Assembly: GCA_026874595.1 (NCBI GenBank)
Contig: CM049314.1
Span: forward strand, 31,633,729 to 31,697,728
Direction: 5' to 3'
Length of the DNA: 64,000 nt
DNA from: Sipunculus nudus
Taxonomy: Eukaryota > Annelida > Sipuncula > Golfingiida > Sipunculidae
Of the stretch, positions 35,959 through 46,599 are shown in pieces. The notes beneath the pieces were generated by a model that saw only the letters and a list, made by a program, of their open reading frames with translations, searched no databases and was not told the DNA's origin. The stretch's first letter is position 1, and every line of letters begins with the position of its first letter. A program made the position numbers and the translations under genes.

Positions 35959-36530
35959 TTTACACAAGGCCCATGGCTTTTTTCTTAGTTTCTACAGCAT
36001 ATCATTTTTTATGTGTTACCGACTTTTTCATATTTTTTATGGCGACTCACACATCAAGAACATTTGTTATTTACATCATTAACGTCCAAAGAAAAACAAA
36101 CAAACAAACAAAAAAAACAAACAAACAATGTAAAGCCACCCATAAAAATTAAATAAATTATAATTAAATCAATAAAATATTCTTTTTGAGTGATCTTGAA
36201 ATGTTTATCCCTCATCGTAGGTATTTGATATCACTTGGAATTATCTTAATATACAGCGGAGCCTAATAAATTATTAACACTTTCTGATAGTAGTAAGATG
36301 CTCTCGTCAATCTCAGTTCTCCCGTTTTCCTAGACTTGCACGTGTATGTCCGCCACTTCTCGCCCTTGGCTTTTCATAGGCTTCGGCAGCAGTTATAACA
36401 ATCTGACCGCTGTTTTCTGACCCTTCTTTTGCTGTAATTACGTTCAATTGTACTGACAAGCAGCACAGGTTTTTTTCTGCTTGCCCCCACATGTTGGAGC
36501 CTTCCATGATGTTCTTTGGAACCATTAACG

Positions 36531-37032
36531 TTGCACAACAGACTACGCAGACACCGTGACCTGTCATTTCTCTCCATTAAAAGCCTTGGACAACAGTGCC
36601 AATAATATAAGACCTTGTGGCAAGAAATTTTTCTTGGAAGTGGAGCAAGAAAAGTTTCCTTGTTATGGAAAAAGCAACAAGATTTTATTCTTCTGATAAG
36701 ATAATTTTTCTTTCTATCAGAAAAAATATATATCATGAAAAGAAATTATATCATGCATCCACATAGTGCACGTGCTTGCACATAACATAAATAATTTTCT
36801 TTCTACAAGAAAAAAAATCGTATGACAACAAATATTTTCTTGGGAGTTAGTGAGAAATTTTTGTCTTACACTGGTCCAGAAAAAGGTTCTTCTAACAAGA
36901 TGATATATACATTGTATTGTCATACGAAAATGAAGATTTTTCTTGTCAGGAAATTTGATCTTAACAAGAATTTTTTTCTTGGCAGTGTAGCATTGTCATC
37001 CTAGTGTAAATTTATTCTCAAATGTGCAGTCA
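36531..37032 (+). repeat. Second inverted repeat, left arm (about 500 bp)
   Basis: Starts TTGCACAACAGACTACGC and ends CTCAAATGTGCAGTCA. The reverse complement is at 38571-39071, with roughly a few percent mismatch and equal length. The arm is rich in CAAGAAA / TTTCTTG motifs that make many small hairpins. Its last 15 bases belong to the dispersed 'TTACCTTCGCC' repeat. It could be the terminal repeat of a 2.5-kb element or a product of the same rearrangement that built the palindrome. Confidence 0.88.
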
Positions 37033-37215
37033 TATAGGCCAGATTGAACATGGGAATATAGAACGAATAATTGAATGCAAACATGGAAGCATATGCATCA
37101 ATGAACTTGGGAATATGAGCTGAAAGTGAATGAAAAGACGGGTTACGGACTACCCAATATTAGGATCGCTCACAGGGCGGAGGCCTGCATTCCTGAAATT
37201 GCTGATATCTAGTAT
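37018..37215 (+). mobile_element. Dispersed 'TTACCTTCGCC' repeat, 3' half
   Basis: AAATGTGCAGTCATA, GATTGAACATGGGAATA, GCATATGCATCAATGAAC, TTGGGAATATGAGC and GGCGGAGGCCTGCATTCC follow the same order as at 14.16-14.38 and 60.75-60.90 kb. The 5' half is missing, replaced by the inverted-repeat arm. Confidence 0.65.
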
Positions 37216-37434
37216 CACAGACAGCTCTCGTGCTGCTGCTATAACTGAAGACTCGACATGGTCGTATAATGAATGTACGCAGAAAATTTTACTAAACCTT
37301 TCATCACCAATAAAAAATTACCTCATTAATATATTTCTGATAAATTTCACCTTCAAGAACTTACGGTAGCGTCATTATTGACACCATGTGAATAAATCAA
37401 GTGATTGTTATCGGAAAGTGTGTTTCAAGATGTT

Positions 37435-37800
37435 AAAAAACAGGAATTTCAGTATAAAGTTCTGCAGAATATATTGGTTACTATTTATTAGCTAGAGAAG
37501 TGGAAATTAGTAAATGATAACAAATGTACCTCTTGTAAAACTGACGTAGAAAATATAGTGCATCTATTTTGGGATTGTGAATTGGTTAAAGAATTTTGGT
37601 TAGCAATAGATATTTGGGGTTATAATAGGTTGAAAGTAGATAATTTTCACCTTGATAAAGCAGACGTTTTTCTTTGAATGTAAGGTGAAGATATATGGAA
37701 GAATTATATATTTGTTATTGGTAAAAGATAGCTTTATAGATGTAATTCCAACGATATTAATGTAACGATAACAAGATTTGAATAATATTTAAAGCATTTC
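37435..37800 (+). pseudogene. L1-like LINE fragment, zf-RVT region
   Basis: The plus frame reads FQYKVLQNILVTIY, a stop, then NDNKCTSCKTDVENIVHLFW and DCELVKEFWLAIDIWGYNR. This is the CxxC..HxxxxC zinc-finger motif that follows L1-type reverse transcriptases. After another stop, RCNSNDINVTITRFE and YLKHFMKFF continue the C-terminal tail. It is dead and truncated on the 5' side. Same family as 28.2-29.4 kb, opposite strand. Confidence 0.75.
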
Positions 37801-38159
37801 ATGAAGTTTTTCTGTGACAATTTATTTTTAATGATCAAGCCATTTGTTAGGAAATATGTATTTTATACATAAAAGTATGGACAAAACATAAGCACAAAAT
37901 AATCACAAAATGGCAACGCAGCATGTGGTATTTAGAAAAGACAGTACTTCACCAGTTTAAATACTATCATTTTAAGAAAACATTCTCTAATGAGATCAAC
38001 CGTTTGAGCTAATGTCAGATCTCTTTGAATTTGGGGTTGACATGTTCACAAGAGAATTAACAGTAACTGTAATTATGATACAGAATGGGATATATGAATG
38101 TACCATTTTATACAATATGAATCGTTATGTAACAACTGTTAAATAAACAGTGCCCTGGT

Positions 38160-38340
38160 CTAGTGGGAATGTACCTGTGATGGGTCAGAGGGTCATTTAG
38201 CTGTGTCACCTCATCACAGAGTATTTATTGGGTGAATGAGCAGGGTTTCCTTCCACTCTTGGTAGCCAAACAAACAAACATTAATTAATTAGTACAGGGG
38301 CATCTAGTCATGGGTGATCTCTGACTTGAGCACTTTATTT
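38160..38340. other. Possible SINE/LINE tail-like sequence
   Basis: GTGCCCTGGTCTAGTGGGAA, GGGTTTCCTTCCACTCTTGG and a short AAACAAACAAAC run suggest a retroposed tail. There is no partner in the window to confirm it. Confidence 0.25.
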
Positions 38341-38346
38341 ATTGAT

Positions 38347-38530
38347 TTATATTGATTTGCTGTTATACTGTTGTTGTATTGTGTAATTGTATTGATTTAG
38401 TGTATTGTAATGTTAGGTTGTTTTCAGAAAAAAATATAGTTATTTGTTAAAAAAACCCACTGACATCTTTATTCATTCCCCTAGACTTTTCACGCTGCCT
38501 AGTGTTACAGAATCTGATTTTTTTACCTTT
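38347..38530 (+). mobile_element. Truncated LTR fragment, copy C
   Basis: Reverse complement of part of LTR copies A and B: TGTATTGATTTAGTGTATTG, TTATTTGTTAA, CCACTGAC, CCCCTAGAC, TCACGCTGCCTAGTGTTAC and AGAATCTGAT are shared in order. Both ends of the LTR are missing. It lies inside the second inverted repeat in LTR-sense orientation. Confidence 0.75.
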
Positions 38531-38570
38531 TTTTTAAACTTTCTCACTGAGGTAAAAAAATCAGATTCTG
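38511..38570. repeat. Hairpin at truncated LTR end
   Basis: CAGAATCTGATTTTTTTACC and its exact reverse complement GGTAAAAAAATCAGATTCTG are separated by 20 bases. The second half directly abuts the second inverted-repeat arm, so an LTR edge was duplicated in inverted orientation at this junction. Confidence 0.85.
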
Positions 38571-39071
38571 TGACTGCACATTTGAGAATAAATTTACACT
38601 AGGATGACAATGCTACACTGCCAAGAAAAAAATTCTTGTTAAGATAAAATTTCCTGACAAGAAAAATCTTCATTTTCGTATGACAATACAATGTATATAT
38701 CATCTTGTTAGAAAGACCTTTTTCTTGACCAGTGTAAGACAAAAATTTCTCACTAACTCCTAAGAAAATATTTGTTGTCAAACGACTTTTTTTCTTGTAG
38801 AAGGAAAATTATTTATGTTATGTGCAAGGACGTGCACTATGTGGATGCATGATATCATTTCTTTTCAATATATTTTTTTTTCTGATAGCAAGAAAAATTA
38901 TCTTATCAGAAGAATAAAATCTTGTTGCTTTTTCCATAACAAGGAAACTTTTCTTGCTCAACTTCCAAGAAAAATTTCTTGCCACAAGGTCTTATATTAT
39001 TGGGACTGTTGTCCAAGGCTTTTAATGGAGAGAAATGACAGGTCACGGTGTCTGCGTAGTCTGTTGTGCAA
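38571..39071 (-). repeat. Second inverted repeat, right arm
   Basis: Partner of 36531-37032. A plus frame (38815-39195) runs through this arm into the unique flank (DNRRKFASRFLEVFDEGQFE). The flank part looks protein-like but is unidentified. The arm/flank junction reads GTGCAAAGGTACAG, which resembles a splice donor. Confidence 0.88.
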
Positions 39072-39199
39072 AGGTACAGATAACAGAAGGAAATTCGCGT
39101 CACGTTTCCTAGAGGTCTTTGATGAGGGACAATTCGAATCAAATCACAGGGCCTTATCCACGGCCTTTAGCACAGGTAGCAAAGTACGAGCGTAATTAG

Positions 39200-40290
39200 G
39201 CCTATGTGTCTCCATCGATGTTAACGTTCAGTCGCGGCGTGGACACGTATTAGCCAAATGTCAGAACCTCCAGGAAAAAGCAAATACCGGAGTATCTTTA
39301 TTACACCTTGGACAAGAATAAGACATCAAGAAAAAAAAACTAAGATTTTTTACTTTGAAGATATTCCGTATAAAGAAAAAAGAACGACTGTTGTTGTTCT
39401 CACCAAATAAAACTAATACAGTATACCTTATTTTAAACATGTTACAGTGTTCGTTATGATGTTATACATATTTTTAAATTTTTATTCATTTCCATGTGAT
39501 ATTTAAACATTTATTTATTTACGCGATTTTAATCAACCATTAACATCAAGCCACGTTTTAGTAGGCCAATATTCACAAACATGACAATTTCTCAAAAGTG
39601 GTTTCCCCCTCTATCATGTCTCTATCTAGACTAACACTGTAATTTTAAATTTTGATTAATTTAAAATTGAATTTCATATTTGTATCAAGAAAGTCGCACA
39701 ACAGAGTAAAAACAAACAAAAATACAGTTAGAATATTGTATACTTTTTGGCTATAATATGGATTAGAAAACAACTGTTGGCATCATTTTGATTAGGGGTT
39801 TACCCACTGCTGCTACCTTAACTCATTCATTACTTTACAACGTTTATTTCATAACCTTATCAAATTGCACATGATTCCATCAATTCCCTTTATTTTTCCT
39901 GTGTTTGTTTATGCTTTTCTCGATCTTATAAATTATCATGTATCATTTATGTTGTAGTATCCGTTAATTACTTTCCGCGGGGCAGTACTATGCACCTACC
40001 CCTGATATCCCATTAATTTCCCATTTGTGAGTATCGCGAATTTGATGCAGTAGAGATCAAAATGACAATCACTGTTTGTTAAAATACAGATCTCTTTAAT
40101 ATGTTGTACGAATTAAAATTCTTGAAATTGTTTTATGTTCTGCTGAATGATAGAAACCCTAATATTAAAGGTAAGACAGTTTGTGATTTGAGATTATTTC
40201 ATATAAAAAATGCGCTGATAGGTAGACTCAGTTTTGTGAAAAATATAACGTTATATCATATGCCACCTATATATTGAATCAGTGCTCGTT
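39200..40290. other. No supported feature
   Basis: AT-rich unique sequence. A weak, stop-free plus stretch near 40.10-40.25 kb (frame with NPNIKGKTVCDLRLFHIKNA) could be old retroelement debris, but this is not secure. Confidence 0.35.
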
Positions 40291-40545
40291 TATTACCTTC
40301 GCCAAGGGGTTGGGGGGGGGGGGGGGTTATGTTTTTGGCGGCGTTGGTTTGTTTGTGTGTTTTTGTCTATATGTTTGTTGGTCTGTTAGCAACATTACTC
40401 AGAAAGTTATAAACGGATTGGATGACATTTTCATCATAGCTCGGCAATGATACAATGAACAATTGATTTAACTTTGGAGACGATCCGGTTGGGGGGGGGG
40501 GGGAGAATCACCAGCTCTATCAAGAATTTTTTTTAAGGAAATGGG
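40291..40545 (+). mobile_element. Dispersed 'TTACCTTCGCCAAGG' repeat, 5' half
   Basis: TTACCTTCGCCAAGGGG, a G run, GTTTGTTTGTGTGTTTTTGTC, CTGTTAGCAACATTACTCAG, AAAGTTATAAACGGATTGGA and TGATTTAACTTTGGAGACGA form the recognisable head of the family. Two G runs (40312-40326 and 40491-40503) lie within it. The 3' half seen at 14 and 60 kb is missing. Confidence 0.75.
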
Positions 40546-40549
40546 CTGC

Positions 40550-42095
40550 ATTTCTGACAAGTACGCTATATGGCAAGGTCTGTGTTCTCTGAGCACAAAT
40601 TTCTAGTTCAACTGAAAATGTACACTTTCCGGAGACAGACTCGCTTATGATCTACTGCATGTTCTCACTTGATTATTATTGACATAATACTGAATAAATT
40701 AATTTACAGGAATTGAACATCTTTCTTTTACTATATATGCATTTACTTTTCAATGAATAATATGAATACTGAATAATGGACTTTCATCGGTCTTTGCAGT
40801 GTGTATAAAACCTGGCATCTCGTGACGTCAAGCTGCCGTTTCTTTAAACTGCTTTTAAATGTGTTTGCGAGGTGTGTGCATGATGGGCATACCAGGTGGT
40901 AGCCTTTATTTTGCTGTTTATAGTTAGGCTTTCATGCCCCGTAATCTCAGCAGCTCTTAGAAAATCAAACTAACTGTCAAATCATCAGACCCGTTGACGT
41001 CATCTGTCTGCTTCATACGTCAAATAATTTGATAAATTGCCATGGGGGGGGGGGGGGGGGGGGGGATAAGCAAACCAAAAGAATGGAAGGCTTTTCCATC
41101 GAAACACCTGACATTTAACAAATAGTTCTCCTTTTCGATTAATGTAATTGTACACAACGTAACTTCAAGATATCAAGCACTTTTATGTGTATTTATGTCT
41201 TTTTATTTTTATTTTCTGTTTAAATGACTGATGTATGAAATAAAGAAATACATATATACATGTATATAAATAAACCGTCTTTTTCTCAAATGTTTATAAA
41301 AATCGTGTGAACCTGAAGAGTGAGCACAGCTTAAACTGTCCTTAGGAAACAGTACTGCCGTACAATTTTATGAAGTCAAACGAATTATATATGGTTTATT
41401 ATAAATGCTTTCCTGATTGTTGGAACACTTCACTTTGATTGAACTTCCTTATATATTATATTAATTATATATATGTGTGTGTGTGAAAGGCTAAAACAGT
41501 AGGGGAAAAGACGCAATTCTGCGTGTCGAAGCAGCATTTCTTTTCACACTTACTTCCTCGGATTGTTTATGAAACCTACTGTGCGAAATACGAGGACGAG
41601 TGTGACTGAATGGGTTTTTGTTTGTTATAATTCATAAACACAAATAGGCCAGTCCATTGCTTTTTGAGTTAAAAAGGTTAAGGTTTGACTACCATGTTGA
41701 ATTTCAAATAAAATATCGTAAAAGTAATACTTTTAGAATATAAACTTTTTTATAGGTAAAAATGGCGTTTGTTCCACAAAATATGTCTCTAAGTTTTGAG
41801 AAATTCTGCTGTGCATTTATGTGCCGAATGGATGGTCCCGAAAGAGAGCACGTATAAAGTTTGAATAAGCAAGGATAGATAAGATTAAGTACACAAAAAC
41901 GGAGGTGTACACCACCCCAAACAATCTTTAAAATATAATGAGGAATTCGGTAACATATCCCGTTCCGTTGCAGCTGATCCTTTATTACCTATCCCCAAGT
42001 ATCAGCCCAGCAAGACAGGCTGCACTCTACTGACTGATATGGAAAACAAAATGACGGCTGACCTAGTAGCGCGTGGGTATTAACAATCATTCTTT
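40550..42095. other. Unassigned, with a 22-bp G run at 41044-41065
   Basis: No gene or repeat partner was noticed. The G run is the longest in the window. Confidence 0.4.
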
Positions 42096-42099
42096 ATAT

Positions 42100-42310
42100 C
42101 AGAAGCGTTTCGGGGGGGGGGGGGGGAGTGGGGAGGGTCCAGGACGCCCCCTTTTATCAATCGAAGTAACATTTTTTTAAGGGTTTCGGACAAAATTTCG
42201 TGGCCTTGGCCCCACTTTTCCGGACCTGGGTACATATTTTTTTAGATTGTTCATTAATCCTCTTGCTTTGACCCCCCCCCTTTTTTTTCTAAATCCTAGA
42301 TCCACCACTT
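42100..42310. mobile_element. MITE, CAGGGGCGGATCC family, copy 2 (degraded)
   Basis: The left end is CAGAAGCG followed by a 15-bp G run. The right end is AAATCCTAGATCCACCACTT. Flanks TATAT (42095-42099) and TATAC (42311-42315) are a 4/5 match for the 5-bp target duplication. Interior TTTTTTTAAGGGTTT..GGCCTTGGCCCC parallels the copy at 53.6 kb. Confidence 0.65.
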
Positions 42311-42649
42311 TATACATTACTTTTCTTGGATGTGCTCCTATTTTCCTCCAGACTACCTAGGCTTTCAAAGTACGTGGATCTTGAAACATGATGGATGTTG
42401 CGTTCGAGTGAAAACTTAAGTAGATATTTCACGGCAATAGTAATTTAGTTCCTGGTGTTTCAGGATTGAACTGGGCCTGTCTGTGGGCCGATTTTGTTAA
42501 CAATGGCTCACTCCCGATGGCTCATTGGGCACGGGGAAAGTACCTAAGAGGTTTGGTGTGCTTATGTAACCGCGGGCAAAGGGCTTATTTCATGCATCGG
42601 ATGATATGAAACATGTGTATCAGCTTAGTAAGCTGAGATCACGATCACA

Positions 42650-43680
42650 TTTATAACATTAGAGCATGCTTTCATCAATTCAAGGATTGACTGTTCCTAC
42701 TCTTTGCTATGTGGTCTTCCTGGCAAGTCACTGGGCCGGCTGCAGAGAGCGCAGAATGCTGCCGCCAGGTTTGTAACTGGTGCCAAGAACCGCGACCACG
42801 TTACACCAATACTTAAAGAACTTCATTGGCTCCCTCTGAGACAGCGCATAGATTCTAAGATTTTATAATTGGTATACAAAGCCATAAATGGTGAATCGCC
42901 TATTTTTGTAAGGAACCTTTTAACTTTAGGTTAAGTAAATCTATTCCATGTGCGTTTGTTGTGTGATGGGAGGATTTCATACAGATCCCAGACTTTGCCC
43001 TAATTTGATTGTCTGGTACACACGTGACATCTCAGATCTAGTAATGCATGTTGTTTTATTCTCAAGTGAAAATTTAGGACTGACAGAGGCAGAAATACTG
43101 AAATCTAGAATTTTTAGTTACAGGGAATTTCCCAGTGTGTGACGGCACTGCCGAATTGACAGTGCTCATATATGTGTCAATAGTTTTTTAACAAATCACA
43201 CAACCTCATGATTTAGTGGAAAAATAGATAGAAAAAATTGGGCTCATTTTATGTAAAATCTATATTAATATTTTTTTTTCATAGGCAATTAAGTTATATG
43301 ATAATATAATGAGATTTGGAATGCGTTTGCTTGACCTGAATTTATGTCCCAGTCAGGGCCTTAGGTCATATGACCAAGGGCTTTTAGTGATCCCTAAGGC
43401 TCGAACTGAGATGTGTCGTTAGGCAGCTGTGGCACCACGATTGTGGGATGAACTTCTACACTCAATCAGAGTTTCATTATCTTTGGATTCTTTAAATAGA
43501 AATCTTATAACTAAGTTTTTTTGCATTAGCTTTTAGTAGTTCTTATAAACAGGGTTTAGCAGGGATTTTGTAATATATTTTATATTTTAAGTCTCGTAAA
43601 GCGCCTTTGATAACTGTTCTGTTGAATAAGCGCCATATAAATTAAATATATTATATTATTATATTATTAACGCCCTTGCT
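42650..43680 (+). pseudogene. CR1/Jockey-type LINE, 3' end with 3' UTR
   Basis: The plus frame reads INSRIDCSYSLLCGLPGKSL, GRLQRAQNAAARFVTGAKNR and DHVTPILKELHWLPLRQRID, the conserved block after the reverse-transcriptase core of CR1/Jockey-group LINEs. It has an in-frame stop at 42866-42868. Later, after frame breaks, VAPRLWDELLHSIRVS (about 43.43 kb) is the usual C-terminal motif. The end has the GTAAAGCGCCTTTGA / AAGCGCCATATAAAT 3' UTR and an ATT-rich tail. It is 5'-truncated and non-functional. Confidence 0.85.
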
Positions 43681-44032
43681 TTTTACAACTTTTACAAAAT
43701 TAACATGGACTTTGGAGAAACTTCTTAGAGGGTTAGAATTGCATCAAACGACCATTCCATTATTTTAGATTCGGAATACTTTGATATGTTTATTAAGGAA
43801 AGTATATCATTGTAAATAGGGAATTTTGTTTATCTAGGCATATACCTAAATCATTGGTATTAGGGGCTGCCTTTGATTGAAGGAGCAGAAATCAACTGTG
43901 ACCTAACCTGGTTTAGTAACCGTGACTCATGTAGTATATACTATGTTAGGGAACCTAATATAAACAGATCACGTATGCGTGATGAACACAAATTTTGTAA
44001 TGGAGATAAAAAAATCAGATTCTGTAACACTA

Positions 44033-45896
44033 CCCATGCAAAAATGCTTTCTTAGATGTGAGGTAGCCGTTTGTTAACTGCTAGTTCATGGCTAAATAGC
44101 CGTGAGCTAGCCGTTAGCTAAATGTTAAGATTTCACTTGAGAACTTCAGTTAGCAGCCTAAAGCTCAAGTTGGCAGTGCCTAGCAGTTACTGAGCAAGTG
44201 AAGTGGATCACTAAGCAACTGGTTAGCAGCTTAAATGAGTTCTAGCCAGTACTTGAGCCTCTCTTAGCAAATGGTTCCAGGCCTTACTGGGTTGCTAGCA
44301 GTTACTTGAGAATCTCTTAGTGACTGGTTTACAGCAATACCAGGATGCTTGCATCTGCTTGATATTCACATAGCAACTTTATAAAGCCTTACTGGGAGGT
44401 TGGCAACTACTTGAAACCTGAATAAGAAGATAGTCATTTCCTGTCTTACCCTGCTGTGATTGGCTAAACTGATTTTGGAGGGAAGCCATCTTTGCAAAAT
44501 TAGGAAAAGCAGGGCTTTGCTAGCTCTTGTAAAAATATGAAGATCTGTGCCTAAAAGCTCAAGAACATTAACATTCAACAAATCCAGAATGTTTAGAGGA
44601 CCCATTGGATTAATTAGAACATGCAATCACCAGGAGAGGAGGTTATTTATGTTACCACCAGTAAGTTTGAACTACATATATATCATATGTATACCCCAAG
44701 GGCTGCCCCAGCAAGCATGGACCAGTGCTGACCAGCAATGATACAAGTGATTTTTATCAAGTAATTTTATACACAGACATTTTAGTATATCAAATTTAAT
44801 TTTGTGTAAAAGAAAAAACACACCATTACTAACAAATGTCCATGTTTTATTTGTATAAGTAACATATATGTTCATTTTAACAGCAATTAAATACAGGTTG
44901 TGTATCTATGGCCAGTTACTAGTCACTAATAAGTATCAACTGCCATTTTTTTTATTTTGCATTTGTTATCTTGTCAAATTTGGTTGTGCAAAAAGTGATA
45001 TTAAATATTTGTATATTAAGCTTTATTATTTTAATATCACTGCAATATTATACACATGATGCAATGTATAAAAATTCAAGTATTATTGCTTAATCAATTT
45101 TTTTTGATAGTTGGTTTCATTAGAGTTCATTATTTATTAATTAGTAAATAACTAAATATATAAAGACAAAAAGTGCTTTGAATTTTGTCTTGTTTAAGAG
45201 GTTCATCTGTAACTGGCTTAAGGATTCATTATGGTCAACTGAAGAGAATGATAATTATGCAGTCAGATTATATATTACAGATTACAGATTAGCTTGAACA
45301 TAATTTAACCTGATAAATATTAGTGTCAAGATTAATAATTCTTGGATCAGCTTTGTTAGTGATGATTAATATTGAAATGTCTTAAGTACTGTAATCTTAA
45401 CATCATCTCACTCAAGTAAATAAATCTCTATTACCAATTTCATCATTTTAATTTATTTGTTAATACAGCCACATGATGGCAATAATTTCTAGTATTATAT
45501 TTCAGTAGACTGGCTACAATACAGCTTATTGGTATACAAGTTTGTTCAAAGCCCATTTAAGGGCCATACCATTATTTATTTGTTCAATATAGACAGAAAT
45601 TCAATCTCTTTCTGTAAATATTTACTGGTTTATAATAATGGAATGTACTTAATGAACCTAAGTTGTTAAGAGGCTGCAAAGCTGTAAAGAAGCTGCAAAG
45701 CTGTAAAGATGCTGCAAAGCTGTAAAGAAGCTGCAATGCTGTCAAGTTGTTAAGGGAGATTCATGAATATTCATTACTTAGCAGTTTCGGATTTGCATGT
45801 GAAAATCTCAACCAGTTGCTAACTAGCTGTTAACTAACCGCTACTTAACTAAGGTAGCAACAACGGTTGAAATATACAGCAAAATTTCTGCATGGG
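44033..45896. mobile_element. Non-autonomous TA-target DNA transposon nested in LTR B
   Basis: Ends CCCATGCAAAAATGCT and, on the other strand, CCCATGCAGAAATTTTGCT form the terminal inverted repeat. TA flanks both sides (44031-44032, 45897-45898). The uninterrupted LTR copy A shows a single TA at this site, so the element boundaries are exact. Subterminal zones are full of GTTAGCAGC / CTAGCAGTTACTTGAG and, at the far end, GCTAACTAGCTGTTAACT motifs, possible transposase-binding repeats. Frames of 60-86 codons inside have no transposase motif. Confidence 0.9.
45671..45746. repeat. 19-bp tandem repeat, four units
   Basis: The unit AGGCTGCAAAGCTGTAAAG recurs four times with one to three changes per unit, inside the nested transposon. 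Confidence 0.9.
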
Positions 45897-46034
45897 TAAG
45901 GAGCGGGAAATGTCTAGGGGAATGAATAAAGAAGTCAGTGTTTTTTTTTTGTTAACAAATAACTATAATTTATTCTTAAAACAACCCTAACAATACAATA
46001 CACTAAATCAATACAATTATACAGTAAAACAGCG

Positions 46035-46262
46035 TTATAGCAACAAGTCAATATAATCACACATAAAGATAATGGTACAGTACCTCGATACCAACACCAT
46101 CACCACGATAATTCCTTTGAATGTAAACTCTCGGAGAATGACAGTCCAGTCGAAAGTTCTTGCAACAACACAGAAAGTAAACTGAAGTCCAAATGTATAA
46201 AATCCATGAGAAAGTTTTTGAAAATCTATAATTGCAGCTTTCGTCGGATAAGGTCCTGACAC
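46035..46262 (-). other. Small reading frame inside LTR copy B
   Basis: A 75-codon frame equivalent to 26260-26502 in copy A. It has no indels relative to A across the shared core but many replacements. Meaning uncertain. Confidence 0.3.
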
Positions 46263-46324
46263 ACGCTTCTGCGACTGTTGGTATCTGCTCTGCTATCTGC
46301 AGCCTGGTTCTAAAAAACAGCCCC

Positions 46325-46332
46325 TTTATATA
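46325..46332 (-). promoter_or_regulatory. TATA box of LTR copy B
   Basis: TATATAAAGGGG on the minus strand, same context as in copy A. Confidence 0.65.
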
Positions 46333-46599
46333 CCTTCACACCCCAAGCCGGGAATTTTCCACTTCCCGAACAGTCTATAAGTTCTGCACAACACGCGTTC
46401 CAGGAATTATCTAGAAAGACATCGCTGTGCGTACCTCCACATACCAGGCTCATCACGTGACCAACGACCAGGCGTGAAAACCCAAGGCTCACATGACAAC
46501 GAGAGTTCAACCAGTACGGATTAAACATAAAATGTAACAACAACACGAGTTACGCCCGTGTCACACAATAAAAAGAGCACCTGTAACAACTAACATTTG

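Larger units (their letters stand above)
34564..36533 (-). repeat. Giant palindrome, right arm
   Basis: A 1,970-bp reverse-complement partner of 32370-34509. It is 170 bp shorter, almost entirely because its minisatellite has about five fewer units (165 bp). Its outer end (CCATTAACGTTG) runs directly, with a 3-bp overlap, into the first arm of a second inverted repeat. Confidence 0.93.
43944..46588 (-). mobile_element. Solo LTR, copy B, split by a nested transposon
   Basis: Begins TGTTAGGGAACC and ends CTGTAACA, with perfect 4-bp flanks ACTA (43940-43943 and 46589-46592). Without the nested 1,864-bp insert and its extra TA it is 779 bp, collinear with LTR copy A. The TATA box is conserved on the minus strand at 46325-46332. 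No internal retroviral-like coding region is adjacent. Confidence 0.88.

Noticed and set aside
36374-36736. 120-codon minus-strand frame
   Set aside because: Spans the palindrome/inverted-repeat junction and is duplicated in part at 38.8-39.1 kb. No domain.
43944-46588. Full-length LTR retrotransposon between two LTRs
   Set aside because: The two LTR-like segments around 44.0 and 45.9-46.6 kb are the halves of one LTR split by a transposon, not a 5'/3' pair. No gag-pol lies between them.
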